Source: an uncultured Paraburkholderia sp. (GTDB lineage: Bacteria; Pseudomonadota; Gammaproteobacteria; Burkholderiales; Burkholderiaceae). From it: a DNA stretch of 64,000 bases. The notes beneath the pieces are model-generated. The model saw only the letters and a program-made list of their open reading frames with translations. It ran no database searches and was not told the origin of the DNA. Positions 18,923-30,138 of the stretch are shown piece after piece (within the stretch, counting starts at the first letter, position 1; each line of letters starts with the position of its first letter). The DNA is taken from the NCBI GenBank assembly GCA_940746715.1, contig CALNWN010000002.1:186001-250000 (forward strand), read 5' to 3'. Position numbers and translations under genes: made by a program.

Positions 18923-19972
18923 TCACCCCACCCGCCGCGCCTCCTCCAGCTGCTTGCGGCGCGCCTCGCCCTGGCGCGCCAGCATCCAGCCCGGATACTC
19001 CGCGGGCAAAGCGCTCACCTGATCGAGCTTCGCCAGTTCCTTAGCGGTGAGCGCAACGCCGGTGGCTGCGATATTGTCGTCGAGCTGCTCGACTTTCTTT
19101 GCTCCGACGATCACCGAGCTCACCACCCGCTGATGCAGCAGCCACGCGAGCGCGATCTGCGCGACCGACGCGCCTTTGGCCTCAGCGATCTCGCGCATGA
19201 CGTCGATACAGCCGTACGCGCGTTCCCGGTCGACCGGCGGGAAGTCGAACGTCGTGCGCCGGCTGCCCGCCTCGCCCTGCTGCTCGCGTCCATACTTGCC
19301 GCTCAGCAGCCCGCCCGCGAGCGGACTCCACACCATCAGCCCGAGCCCTTCGGTTTGCAGCATCGGCACGAGTTCGCGCTCTAGGTCGCGGCCCGCGACC
19401 GTGTAATAAGCCTGCAGCGTCTCGAAACGCGCGAGCCCCAGACGCTCGGCAATGCCGAGCGCCTTCACGATCTGCCACGCCGCCCAGTTCGAGACGCCGA
19501 CATAGCGCACGTGGCCATGCTGCACGAGCGTATCGAGCGCGCGCACGGTTTCCTCGATCGGCGTGGCCGGGTCGAAACCGTGAATCTGATACAGGTCCAC
19601 ATGGTCGAGCTGCAGGCGCTTCAGGCTCGCCTTCACGCCGTCGATAATGTGATACTGCGACGCGCCGCGCGCATTCGGAAACTCGCCGGTCGGACCGAAC
19701 ACCTTGGTGGCGACCACGACCTTGTCGCGCGGCACCTTCAGGTTTTTCAGCGCCTGGCCGGTGATCTGCTCGGAAAGGCCTTCGGCGTAGACGTCGGCGG
19801 TATCGATGAAATTGATGCCCGCGTCGAGCGCCCGGCCGACGAGCCGTTCCGCGTCCGCCTACTGCAAGTCGCCGATCTGCTTCCACATGCCTTCGCCGCC
19901 GCCGAAGGTCATCGTGCCCAGACACAGCTCTGAAACAAAAATCCCGGTACGCCCCAGCTGGTTGTATCGCAT
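18923..19972 (-). pseudogene. Aldo/keto reductase, single in-frame stop
   Basis: The whole gene is in one frame of 350 codons from ATG 19972 (MRYNQLGRTGIFVSELCLGT) and is interrupted only by a TAG at 19859-19861 (after QIGDLQ), most simply CAG to TAG. AKR motifs follow: the DxxxxYG-type catalytic region INFIDTADVYAEGLSE, lysine in VVVATKVFG, HVDLYQIHGFD and the NADPH site QIALAWLLHQRVVSSVIVGA. An in-frame internal start could make only a fragment lacking the catalytic Asp/Tyr. One substitution inactivates an otherwise perfect gene, so the event is very recent. Confidence 0.92.
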
Positions 19973-20213
19973 TGTCGAAACTCCATCGTGGATGAGTGGA
20001 CAGGTAAGCCGTAAAGAGTACTGCAATCGGCCGGCTTCAGCAGGCGAGCGGCCCTCGCGCCGGGAAGCGCAAGCGGCGCGGCGAGGCCTCCCCAGCGTTT
20101 GGCAAATCCCGCGAAAACCTGCGAGACTGACTTCCGATCCTGCCGTCCTGAAGCAAACACACGGACCGGGCGTCGTCTGGATATCGGGCCTCGCGCCCCC
20201 ATCTGATCGCGTA

Positions 20214-23200
20214 TGAATTCAGCCACCCCACGACTGCCGCCACCGCCGACCCGCCGCGCGAGCTCGCGGCAGCGCCGTCGCCTGACCGCAGCCCGGCGCA
20301 TGGCGCACTGGCCGGCTGGTTCCTGAAGACTTTCTCCGCGCCGACCGACGCGCAGGCCGCCGCGTGGCCGCCCATCCGCGGGGGCCGCTCCACGCTCGTC
20401 GCCGCGCCGACGGGTTCCGGCAAAACCCTCACCGCGTTCCTGTCCGCCCTCGACGACCTAGTCCAGCAAGGCCTCGCCGGCAACGGCGAGCTGCCCGACG
20501 AAACGCTCGTGGTCTATGTATGCCGCTCAAGGCGCTCTCCAACGACATCCGTCTCAATCTGCAGATGCCGCTGCAAGGCATCGCCGCGCAACTCGACGCG
20601 CGGGCTGCCGCCGCTCGACATCCGCACGGCCGTGCGCACCGGCGACACCACGCAGCAGGAGCGCAACGCGCTCAAAAAGCGCGCGCCGCACACTCTCGTC
20701 ACCACGCCCGAATCGCTCTACGTGCTGCTCGGCTCCGATTCCGGCCGGCGCATGCTGTCGACGGTGCGCACCGTGATCGTCGACGAAATTCATGCGCTGG
20801 CCGGCAGCAAGCGCGGCAGCCATCTGGCGCTCAGCCTCGAGAGGCTCGATGCGCTGTGCGGGCGGCGTCTGCCGCGCATCGGCCTCTCCGCGACGCAAAA
20901 GCCGGTCAGCGCCGTAGCACGATTTCTCGTAGGAGGCGCGAGTGTCGACAGCGAGATGCCGGCCGATTGCGCGATCGTCGACGTCGGCCATATCCGCGAG
21001 CGCGATCTGGCGCTGGAAATTCCGCCGGTGCCGCTCGAAGCCGTCATGCCGAACGAGGTGTGGGAGCGCGTCTACGACCGCCTCGCGGAACTGGTCGCGC
21101 TGCATCGCACGACGCTGATCTTCGTCAACACGCGCCGTATGGCCGAACGCGCGGCGCGTCACCTGACCGAGCGGCTCGGCAAGGACGCTGTCGCCGCGCA
21201 CCACGGCAGCCTCGCCAAAGAGCATCGTTTCGACGCCGAGCAGCGGCTCAAGCGCGGCGACTTGCGTGTGCTGATCGCCACTGCTTCGCTGAACTCGGCA
21301 TCGATATCGGCGACGTCGACCTCGTCTGTCAAATGGGTTCGCCGCGCGCGATTGCGCCGTTCCTGCAACGCGTCGGGCGCTCGGGCCATCATGTGGGCGG
21401 CATGCCCAAAGGACGGCTCTTTCCGACTTCGCGCGACGACCTGATCGAATGCGCCGCGCTGCCGGATTGCGTGCGGCGCGGCGAACTCGACGCGCTGCGC
21501 ATTCCGCGCGCGCCGCTCGACGTGCTCGCGCAGCAGATCGTCGCGGAGGTCTCGAGCGCCGAATGGAGCGAAGACGCCCTGTTCGAACTGATGCGCCGCG
21601 CCGCGCCGTATGCGGAACTCACGCGCGAGCAGTACGACGCAGTGCTGCGCATGCTCGCCGAAGGCTACACGAGCCGCAATGGGCCGCGCGCCGCCTACAT
21701 TCACCGCGCGACGTGGTGAGCGGCACATTGCGCGGCCGGCGCGGCGGCAAACTCGTCGCGGTCACGTCGGGCGGCACGATTCCCGAAAACGCGGACTATG
21801 CAGTCGTGCTGGAGCCGCAGGCGATCAATATCGGCACGGTCAACGAAGACTTCGCGGTCGAAAGCCTCGCGGGCGACGTGTTCCAGCTCGGCAACGCGTC
21901 GTACCGGATTCTGCGGATCGAAAGCGGCCGGGTGCGCGTCGAGGATGCGCAAGGCCAGCCGCCGAACATCCCGTTCTGGCTCGGCGAGGCGCCGGGCCGC
22001 AGCGACGAACTGTCGTTCGGCGTCGCGCGGCTGCGCGAGCAGATCGGGCGCCTGCTCGAGGCGCAGCCCGCCGACGCACGCAACGCCGTACCGGCCACCG
22101 CCGCAGCGCAGGCCGAATCCGCCGACGCCTCCATTACCATGCCCGCGCGCCTCGAAGGCGCGATCGACTGGCTCGTCGCCGAACTCCGCCTCCATGAAGC
22201 CGCAGGGCGCCAGATCGTCGACTACCTCGCGCGAGCCCGCGCCGCGCTAGGCGTCTTGCCGACGCAGGACACGCTCGTGATGGAGCGTTTCTTCGACGAA
22301 TCCGGCGGCACGCAGCTCGTGATTCACGCGCCGTTCGGCAGCCGCGTAAACCGCGCGTGGGGCCTCGCGCTGCGCAAGCGCTTTTGCCGCCAGTTCAACT
22401 TCGAACTGCAAGCCGCGGCGACCGAAGATGCGATCGTGCTGTCGCTGACCGGCAGCCACTCGTTCGTGCTCGACGAAGTGTGGCGCTATCTGCATTCGAA
22501 CAGCGCCGAGCATCTGCTGATTCAGGCGCTGCTCGACGCGCCGCTCTTCGGCGTGCGCTGGCGCTGGAACGCGACCACCGCGCTCGGCCTGCCGCGCTAC
22601 ACCGGCGGACGCAAAACCGCGCCGCAATTGCAGCGCATGCGCAGCGAGGATCTGCTGACGAGCGTCTTCCCCGAGCAGGCCGCGTGTCTCGAGAACGTGG
22701 TCGGCGAGCGCGAACTGCCGCGTCATCCGCTGGTCGACCAGACCGTCGACGACTGCCTGCACGACGCGATGGACAGCGAGCGCTGGATCGCGTTGCTACG
22801 GCGTATCGAAAGCGGCGACGTGCGGCTCGTCGCGCGCGATTTGCCGGCGCCCTCGCCGCTCGCCGCCGAAATCCTCAATGCAAAGCCGTACGCGTATCTC
22901 GACGACGCGCCGATCGAGGAACGCCGCACGCAGGCCGTGCTGAACCGCCGCTGGACCGATCCGTCGAGCGCCGACGACCTCGGCGCGCTCGACGCCGACG
23001 CCATTGCAAGCGTGCGCGAAGAGGCATGGCCGCAAGCGCGCAGCGTCGACGAAATGCACGAGGCGCTCACGGGCCTCGCGTGCATCACCGAAGCCGAGGC
23101 GCGCGGCAACGAAGGCTGGCTGGCGTGGCTCGCAGCGCTTGCGCAATCGGGCCGCGCGACGCGTCTGCAGATCGCCGCCGACGCGGCCCTGTGGCTGCCT

Positions 23201-24724
23201 GCCGAGCGGCTGACCTGCTTCGCCGCGCTTTATCCCGACACGAAGGGCCCGCGCTTCACGCCGCCGCTCAGCGCGCCGAAGGGTTTCACCGACGAATGGA
23301 GCGCCGACGACGCCCTGCTCGACGTGCTGCGCGCGCGGCTCACCGGTTTCGGCCCGCTGCCGGCGAGCGCGATCGCAGACGCGCTGCGGCTGCCGCAGAC
23401 GTCGGTCGAACAGGCGCTCGGCCGACTCGAAGCCGAAGGCTATGTGATGCGCGGCCGCTTCACCCGCCAGGCGGCCGCCGACGAATGGTGCGAGCGGCAC
23501 CTGCTCGCGCGCATTCACCGCTACACCGTCAAGCGTTTGCGCCGCGAAATCGAGCCGGTGGAGCGGCACGATTTCATGCGCTTTCTGTTCGAATGGCAGC
23601 ATCTGACGCCGGACACGCGCAGCGAGGGCCGCGATGCGCTGGCCGCCGTGCTGGATCAGCTGGAAGGCTTCGAGGCCGCCGCCGGCGCCCGGGAGGAGGA
23701 CATCCTGCCCGCGCGCGTGAAGGCGTACGCCAATACTTCGCTCGACGAACTATGTCGCGCGGGCAAGATCGTCTGGACGCGGCTCACCGAGCGTTCGCGC
23801 AGCGCCGCCGGCCCGGTGCGCGGCACGCCTATCTTGCTGCTGCCGCGCGCGCAGGTGCGCGCCTGGAGCGCGCTGATCGATCCGGCGCGCCACCGGAGCT
23901 GTCGGCGCGGGCGCAAGCGGTTCACGACCTGCTCTCGGCACACGGCGCGATGTTCTTCGACGAACTGCTGCACGAGCTTCGCGTATTGCGTATCGAGCTG
24001 GAAAGCGCACTCGGCGAGCTGGTGGCGGCCGGTCTCGTCAATTCGGACAGTTTCGCGGGTCTGCGCGCGGCTGAAACCGGCCGCCAAACGCAATGCGTAT
24101 GCAGGCAGCCGGCGCGCGCTCGACGGCTTTGATCGGAGGAATGGACGACGCGGGACGCTGGGCGCTCGTCAACCGGCGCGCTTCGCTGGCCGCCTGCGCG
24201 CCAGCTGGCGATGCGAAAGCGGACGCGCAGCCGCAATCACAACTACAACGGCGTTCATTGCCGCCGGAAATTCTTGAACATGTCGCGATGACGTTGCTGC
24301 GGCGCTACGGCGTCGTTTTCTGGCGTCTTCTCGCGCGCGAAGCCGACTGGCTGCCGCCGTGGCGCGACCTGCTGCGTGTGTATCAGCGGCTGGAGGCGCG
24401 CGGCGTGATCCGCGGCGGACGTTTCGTCAATGGACTCGCGGCGAGCAATTTGCGTTGCCGGAAGCGATTCCGTTGCTGCGCGAAGTACGAAGGCATGCGA
24501 ACGATGGTGCTTTTGTATGCGTCGGCGGCACCGATCCGTTGAATCTGGCGGGCACGCTGCTGGTCGGCGAACGCGTGCCGGCTGTGGCGGGCAACCGCAT
24601 TCTGTTTCGCGACGGCATCGTGGTGGCCACGCTCGTGGCAGGCACTTTCTGGTTCGAGGCGTCGGTGGAGGCGAACCCGGCTGAACGCGAGCGCGCACGC
24701 AGCTGGCTTACGCGTCGGTTCTAG
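20214..24724 (+). pseudogene. lhr: Lhr-type large ATP-dependent helicase (4.5 kb), at least eight frameshifts
   Basis: Lhr family helicases are about 1,500 residues and act in DNA repair. From ATG 20214 the corrected protein shows Walker A APTGSGKT (20404-20427), [14 protein letters not shown] (Ia), [10 protein letters not shown], Walker [14 protein letters not shown] (about 20776), GLSATQKP (motif III), motif [20 protein letters not shown] and motif [13 protein letters not shown]. The Lhr-core winged-helix and C-terminal regions follow to GTFWFEASVEANPAERER. Frame breaks fall near 20250, 20515, 20600, 21285, 21715, 23888, 24085 and 24455. The longest open piece (21449-24277) lacks the motor. 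No large deletion is apparent. Confidence 0.93.
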
Positions 24725-24957
24725 GCGTCGATCCCAGGCGTCGGTCCGGACATGCACCGCGCGTAAATAATCCCCGCCCCGCATGTTTCGGAGTGCCGCT
24801 TTTACCGATTCACACGCGCGACATACGAACGCGCGCCATAGATGTTTTATGGCCCGAATTCCAGTGGCTTCGCTACAATGGGCTCGTCTTTAAGTATGAT
24901 GAAGATGTCTGCCGCTATCCGCCATCAGGCCGAAACGGCACACCGCCCGGGGATCCC

Positions 24958-26297
24958 ATGAATGACGACCAACACGAGCAGGTGCTTTATGCGCAGTTCG
25001 GCACAAGCAGCCCTTGCTGGCGTCTGTCGAGCGACAGCAACGCGCTCGAACTGACGCCAGTCACTGGCGACGTGCCGGCCAACGTGGCCATTCCGCTGAA
25101 TCCCCAGCAGGCAGCACAAATCCGCTGCCTGACGGGCATTACTTCTCATGTGGTTCTCGACGTCCGCCTTTTCGGCGAGCCGCTGCGCCTGCACCTCGTC
25201 GGCAGAAAAATCAACAGCAGCAACTGAGCGGGCACCGCTTCCGCTTATGACGACACGGAGTCGGTCGCGCGCGATCTGATGCATGGCCTGTCGTTCGCCG
25301 AGCAGGTCGTGTCCGAAGTCAATTCGGTTGTCGTGATCGTCGACCGGCACGGGCGCATCCAGCGCTTTAACCGCCTCGCCGAAGAACTGACGGGCGTGAA
25401 GGAAGAGAAGATTATCGGGCGCAATGTGTGGGCGCTTTTCATGTCGTCGGAAGACGGCGCCGCGTCGAGTCAGAACATTGCGGGCTTCTTCAATCGCGGC
25501 GTGTCGTATGAAGTCGAGCGGCGCGTGAAAACGCTCAACGGCGAGCGGCTCTTCCTGTTTCGCAACAAGTTCGTGCAAAGCGGCAGCGGCGTCGACGAGC
25601 AGTACCTCATCTGCTCCGGCACCGACATCACGGAGGAACGTCTCGCGCAGGAGCGGCTCACGCAGCTCGCGAATACGGATTCGCTCACCGGCCTCGCCAA
25701 TCGCAACGCGATCCAGGACAAGATCCGCACCGCCATCGAAGAGGCTGCGCCCGGTGAGTCGGTGGGCGTGCTGTTTCTCGACCTTGACAACTTCAAGAAG
25801 GTCAACGATCACTACGGCCATGTATTCGGCGACCGCCTGATCCGCGATGTATCGGCGGCCATCGGCACCTGTCTGAACGAAGGCGACACGCTGGCGTGCC
25901 TCGGCGGCGACGAGTTCATCGTGCTCGCGGCAAAAGGCACCGCCCACGAACTCGAAGCGACCGCGCAGCGCATCCTCGAGCGCATGCGCACGCCGTTCAG
26001 CCTCGGTCTCGTCGAAGTCTATACGGGCTGCTCGATCGGCATCGCACGCTATCCGGAACACGGCGACAACCTGGAGTCGCTGATCCGCTCGGCCGACACC
26101 GCAATGTACGTGGCCAAAGACGAAGGCAAGCGCACGCACCGCGTGTTTTCGCCGGAGATGAACCGCAAGGTCGCCGAATACATGTGGCTCGACACGAACC
26201 TGCGGCGCGAGCTCGAAGAAGGCCAGCTGATACTGCACTATCAGCCGAAGCTGCTGCTCTCAACCGGTGTCGTGCAAGGCGTGGAAGCGCTCATGCG
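24958..26297 (+). pseudogene. rpfR: rpfR, BDSF receptor (FI-PAS-GGDEF-EAL), stop codon plus loss of the EAL domain
   Basis: ATG 24958 (MNDDQHEQVLYAQFGTSSP) matches the N-terminal FI domain that contacts RpfF in Burkholderia RpfR. After INSSN the codon TGG has become TGA (25225-25227); the frame then continues without a shift through AGTASAYDDTESVARDLMHG. The PAS domain (SEVNSVVVIVDRHGRIQRFN), GGDEF domain (LDLDNFKKVNDHYGH, CLGGDEFIVL) and the first EAL strand (HYQPKLL, GVEALMR) follow. Past 26297 the sequence is unrelated, so about 220 residues including the phosphodiesterase site are gone. The signal synthase gene rpfF, normally adjacent, is also absent. Confidence 0.9.
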
Positions 26298-26339
26298 CGG
26301 GCCGCCGTCTTTCAACGTGACGACGTCGCCGGTGGAGAA
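26292..26339 (-). pseudogene. Possible fragment of a DUF2158 (YodC-type) gene at the rpfR deletion junction
   Basis: Read on the minus strand, 26339-26292 encodes FSTGDVVTLKDGGPRM, which resembles the start of YodC-family proteins (usually 'GDVV-LKSGGP-MTV'). It stops exactly where rpfR homology ends, so the deletion may have joined rpfR to the beginning of this gene. It is only 16 residues, so this remains a suggestion. Confidence 0.4.
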
Positions 26340-26873
26340 GCGGGCGGGAGGCGGTGTGAGTGCGTCAATGGTAGCGGTCAGCATTTTCAATCCTCTACGG
26401 AACCGTTTGCAGTATTTAAGTCATTGCGCCGTCTATCGATTCAGACTCGACCAGGAACGACTGAGAGAGACCTCTAAAACGCGTTCAGATTAACAACCGA
26501 AATTAAATACGGCAAGCGCTTTTTATTGATAGGTTTTCATTAAGACGAGAAAGACATTTTGCCGCACTGCAATTACGGGTTACACCGGAAGCGCCCCGCA
26601 TAAGGCCCGCGGGCGCCTTGGTGCGGGAGCGCACAGACCGCAAGAATTACTGCCACCGGCTGCCCGCGAGTAGAAAATGCAGGGACAAAAATGCTTCAAA
26701 ACTGAAACACATTTGATGCCGATTAGGGTTGTTACTATTTGCCGCGCGTCCGAATTACCTATGAATGAGCCGATCATCCGTAAATGGCGCGTCAATTAAA
26801 ATGAAAATCGTGTGAAACGCGCTAATAATTTTTGCGCTGCTACAGCGATGAAAACGATTACTGCCGCGCGGTT
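26340..26873. other. AT-rich 534-bp stretch without a supported gene
   Basis: Clearly lower GC than the flanks from about 26490 on (runs such as TTTTTATTGATAGG and AATTAAAATGAAAATCG). It contains no recognisable coding fragment beyond the possible DUF2158 start. It may be old promoter DNA or decayed sequence left by the deletion that cut rpfR. Confidence 0.5.
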
Positions 26874-28569
26874 TTAAAGCGCCCGTGCGGCGCGGCTCCG
26901 CGCGAGTTGCTGGTGCCGCACGAGCAGGACCGAAACGCCGATGCAGATGAACATCAGCGCGGCGTCGATGGCGAGGCTCAGCTGGAACGCGTGGGCGTAT
27001 GCGGCAAGCGTCGCCAGCGCGGCGGCGGCCCCGGTCGCCCCGCTTGCGCCGACCGCGCCGGCCGCCCCCAGCGCCCCGAAAAATGCGCCGCTGATCGCGG
27101 CTGTGCCGAACGCCGAGCCGATCTGCAAAGTCGATGAAATCACGCCCGACGCGAGCCCTGCTTTTTCAGGCGCGACTTCCTGCAGCGCAATGCGCATGAT
27201 CGACGGCAGCAGCAAGCCGTTACCGACGCCCGCGCAGACGAGGCCCGCGTAGAAGGCCAGGTCGGGCGCCGCCGCCTCGCCCGCGGCCCAGCCGGTCACG
27301 GCGAAACCGAGCGTCATCATCGAAAAGCCGAGCGTGAGCACATGGCTGCCGATGCGCTTGACGACTGCCGGCGAAGCGAGCGGCCCGATCACGAAGCCGA
27401 TCGCGAAGGGCATGATGGCGATACCCGAGGCGAGCGGCGTCCAGTGCAAGCCGGTCTGCAGAAAGATGCCGTAGGTTAGGAAAAACGCGCGGTTGCAATA
27501 GAACAGGAACGCCAGCACGAGGCCGAGCGCGAACGCGCGGTTGCGAAACAGCTGCAGATCGACGAGCGGGTGGCCGCCGCCCCGCTCCACCCGCTTTTCC
27601 GTGACGACAAAGAGCGCGAACGCGGGCACCGCGAGCGCGAACATCGCAAAGGTCCAGGCGGGCCAGCCGGCCTCGCGGCCGTGCGTCATCGGGTAAATGA
27701 CGAGCAGCAGCACCGCGGACAGCAGCACCACGCCCTTGATGTCGAGGCTGGTGCGCGTGGCCGGCTGGTTTTCGGGCACGAACTTCCACGTGCCGAGAAA
27801 CGCGGCAATGCCGATCGGAATATTGATCAGAAAGATGATGCGCCAGTCGAGGGCGAACGGGTGATAGGTAATCAGCGCGCCGCCGAGCTGCCCGACAATC
27901 GACGAAAGCCCGAAGACGAAGCCGTAAAAGCTCATCACGCGCGTCTGCTGATGCAGCGGCACGACCGTGCGGATCGTCGCCAGTACTGCGGTGCATGACG
28001 GCCGCCGCCATGCCCTGCACGATGCGCGAAATCACGAGCATGTGGCCGCTCGTCGCGAAGCCGCACAGCGCCGACGCAATCACGAACGCCGCCATGCCGG
28101 TCATGAACATGCGGCGCCGGCCAAACAGGTCGCCGAGCCGTCCGCCGGTAATCAGCAGCACCGCGTACACCGGAGGCGTAGGCCGACACGACGAGCTGCA
28201 GCTGCGCGTCGGTCGCGTTCAGGCCGGTGCGGATGGACGGCAGCGCGAGATTCACGATGAAGTAGTCGAGCGGCGCGAGGAAAGCGCCGACGAACAGCAC
28301 GGCGAGCGCGAGCCCCTGGCGCTGGAAGCGCATGGGGGTTGGTCGGCGGCGCGCAGGGTTGCGCTGTGGTTGCCGTCCGCGGTTGCGGCCTGACGCGCGG
28401 CGCCGGCCGCACGCTTTGCCGCGGCGCTCGCCGCCGCGGATCCTGGGCACACCGCGACGCTTTTGGCGCTTGCGGCACTGCAGTGGGCGACTGTGGAGCC
28501 GACTGTGCCGACTGCCCCCGCTGCGCTGGGGAAAACCGAAGGTGACGATTGAATCGGGTCTGATTTCAT
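26874..28569 (-). pseudogene. DHA2 (EmrB/QacA)-type drug exporter, frameshifted
   Basis: A likely start is ATG 28569 (MKSDPIQSSPSVFPSAAG), followed by an alanine-rich N-terminal extension; the conserved membrane part begins at MRFQRQGLALAVLFVGAFLA (28333). Frame breaks lie near 28330, near 28175 (after VVSAYAS), and near 27990 (after GMAAAV). The final frame (26874-27962) holds helices 4-14, including FYGFVFGLSSIVGQLGGAL and DWRIIFLINIPIGI. Fourteen-helix exporters of this family remove dyes and drugs using the proton gradient. It lies 30 bases behind the tetR gene and shares an operator motif with it, so it was the TetR target. Confidence 0.88.
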
Positions 28570-28587
28570 GACTGATCGTTCAATAAA
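28566..28587. promoter_or_regulatory. Putative TetR operator, copy at the exporter start
   Basis: On the minus strand this reads TTTATTGAACG then ATCAGTCATGA. It matches the site upstream of tetR (29272-29293) at 17 of 22 positions in the same orientation relative to transcription. The TTGAACG core is a typical TetR-family half-site. It overlaps the exporter start codon. Confidence 0.6.
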
Positions 28588-28598
28588 TCGGCAAAAAA

Positions 28599-29270
28599 TT
28601 AGACGAGGGCTCGCATCGCGACATCGACGATACCGACTAGCGCGTCTTCCTTGTGGGCGACCCGGCCGAGCACGCGCAGGCCTTGCATCACGCACAACAG
28701 AAAATCGCCGACGGCTTTTTCGTCCAGCGTGGAGTTGAATGCGCCGCTTGCCTGCGCGCGGATAACCGACGCCGCCAGCAAAGTGGCCATGCGGCGCTGG
28801 ATGGCGGCGACCCGCTCGCGCAACGCCTCGTCGCCGGGCTGCATTTCGAGCGTGGTGTTGGTGATGAAGCAGCTGCGCTCGCCGGACAGCGCGCAGGCGA
28901 CCCGCGCGTAATGCAGCAGCGCGTTGCGCAGCGCCTCTTCCGGCGGCACCGGCGCATTCAGCCGCTCGGCGAGACGGGCGACCGAGCCCTCGGCGTAATG
29001 GTCCAGCGCGGCCAGCATGATGCCATGCTTGTCGCCGAATACGCCATACAGGCTGCCGCGCAGCAGGCCGGTCGCCTTGCACAGGTCGTCGATGGAGGTG
29101 GCGTGGTAGCCGTGGTTCCAGAACACCTGGCTCGCGCTGGCCAGCACCGCCTCCGTATCGAACTCGCGCGGACGGCCGCGCGGGCCGATCTGCCCCGCCT
29201 TTTTCCGCGACGAATTGGGCTGGGACGGGGGTTGAAAGCGGGGTTGACCAGAGGACTTCATCCCACCCAT
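28599..29270 (-). CDS. TetR-family transcriptional repressor
   Basis: Intact, 223 residues from ATG 29270 (an in-frame ATG at 29261 is an alternative start). The HTH is at about residues 35-80 (REFDTEAVLASASQVFWNHG, TSIDDLCKATGLLRGSLYGV). The C-terminal domain resembles AcrR/NemR-type 'TetR_C' regulators (ERSCFITNTTLEMQPGDEAL). It is transcribed in the same direction as the exporter just downstream. Both starts carry the same 22-bp motif, so autoregulation and control of the exporter are inferred. The exporter is dead, leaving the regulator without its obvious purpose. Confidence 0.9.
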   Translation of the reverse strand: MGGMKSSGQPRFQPPSQPNSSRKKAGQIGPRGRPREFDTEAVLASASQVFWNHGYHATSIDDLCKATGLLRGSLYGVFGDKHGIMLAALDHYAEGSVARLAERLNAPVPPEEALRNALLHYARVACALSGERSCFITNTTLEMQPGDEALRERVAAIQRRMATLLAASVIRAQASGAFNSTLDEKAVGDFLLCVMQGLRVLGRVAHKEDALVGIVDVAMRALV

Positions 29271-29271
29271 A

Positions 29272-29293
29272 TTATGACCAAACGTTCAACAAA
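29272..29293. promoter_or_regulatory. Putative TetR operator, autoregulatory copy
   Basis: On the minus strand: TTTGTTGAACG then TTTGGTCATAA, directly adjoining the tetR start. It matches 28566-28587 at 17 of 22 positions, including TTGAACG and GTCAT. Confidence 0.6.
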
Positions 29294-29331
29294 TCAACCC
29301 GGAATCTCGTAGGCCGCGCGGGCGGTGTTAG

Positions 29332-30007
29332 TCAGCGCGGCGTCGGCCACTTGCGCTCGGCGGTCGCGAAGAACTCGTTGAGTTCGCTGCCGCTCGCCGC
29401 TTCCTTCGTGTAAGTGAAGGTGCCCTGATCGCGAATCTCATGAGCGGCGCGCAAAAAAGCGCCGAGCGCCGAGCGCGCGAGCGAACCGCCGACGCTCACG
29501 CGCCGCACGCCCATCGCGCGCAGTTCGTCGAAGCTGAGCAGCACGCCCTGCAAGCCCATCAGCACGTTGACAGGGCGCTCGAGCGCGCCGACCACGGGCG
29601 ATTTCCTCGCGCGTCTTGAGCCCGGGTGCATACAGCACGTCGGCGCCGGCTTGCTGATAGGCCTGCAGCCGGCGGATCGTGTCGTCGAGATCGGGACGGC
29701 CCGCCAGATAGTTCTCGGCCCGCGCCGTGAGCGTGAACGGAAACGGCTGCGCGCGAGCCGCTTCGACCGCGGCGCGCACCCGCTCGACGGCGGCCTCGAA
29801 CGGGTAGATGGGCTCGTCGGCGCGGCCGGTCGCGTCTTCTATCGAGCCGCCGACCACGCCCGCCTGCGCCGCTCGTGGCGAACGCCTTGAAGCCGGCCAG
29901 CGCAAGCAGCCGCGCCGAACCGATGTCCCACGGATTAGGAATGACGAAAGCGTCTTGCGCTCTGTCAACGCCTGGAATTGCGCTGCTTTTTCGGCTTGAG
30001 TAGTCAT
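29332..30007 (-). pseudogene. Isocitrate lyase/PEP mutase family protein, frameshifted
   Basis: ATG 30007 (MTTQAEKAAQFQALTERK). The expected continuation (DAFVIPNPWDIGSARLLALA) is in another frame after a break near 29955. Two more breaks follow, near 29870 and 29610. Conserved pieces are VVGGSIEDATG, PFPFTLTARAENYLAGRPDL, GADVLYAPGL and PVNVLMG. The family cleaves or forms C-C/C-P bonds of 2-oxo acids (for example oxaloacetate hydrolases and methylisocitrate lyases), using Mg2+. Substrate is unknown. Total coding length is normal at about 225 codons. Confidence 0.85.
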
Positions 30008-30138
30008 CGCGATGTCGTCGAGAAACGCCGCGCCGGCGCAAGTGGCCGGCACTGCGGCGTGGATTGCCCGGAGTTTTTCCATGAACGGCGAGGCGATAGA
30101 TAGAGGCTTCGCCCGCCGCGATTGTGCTGCGTTTCGAC

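Noticed and set aside
20214..24724. Programmed ribosomal frameshifting in the large helicase gene
   Set aside because: At least eight shifts in both directions without a shared slippery sequence; decay is the simpler explanation.
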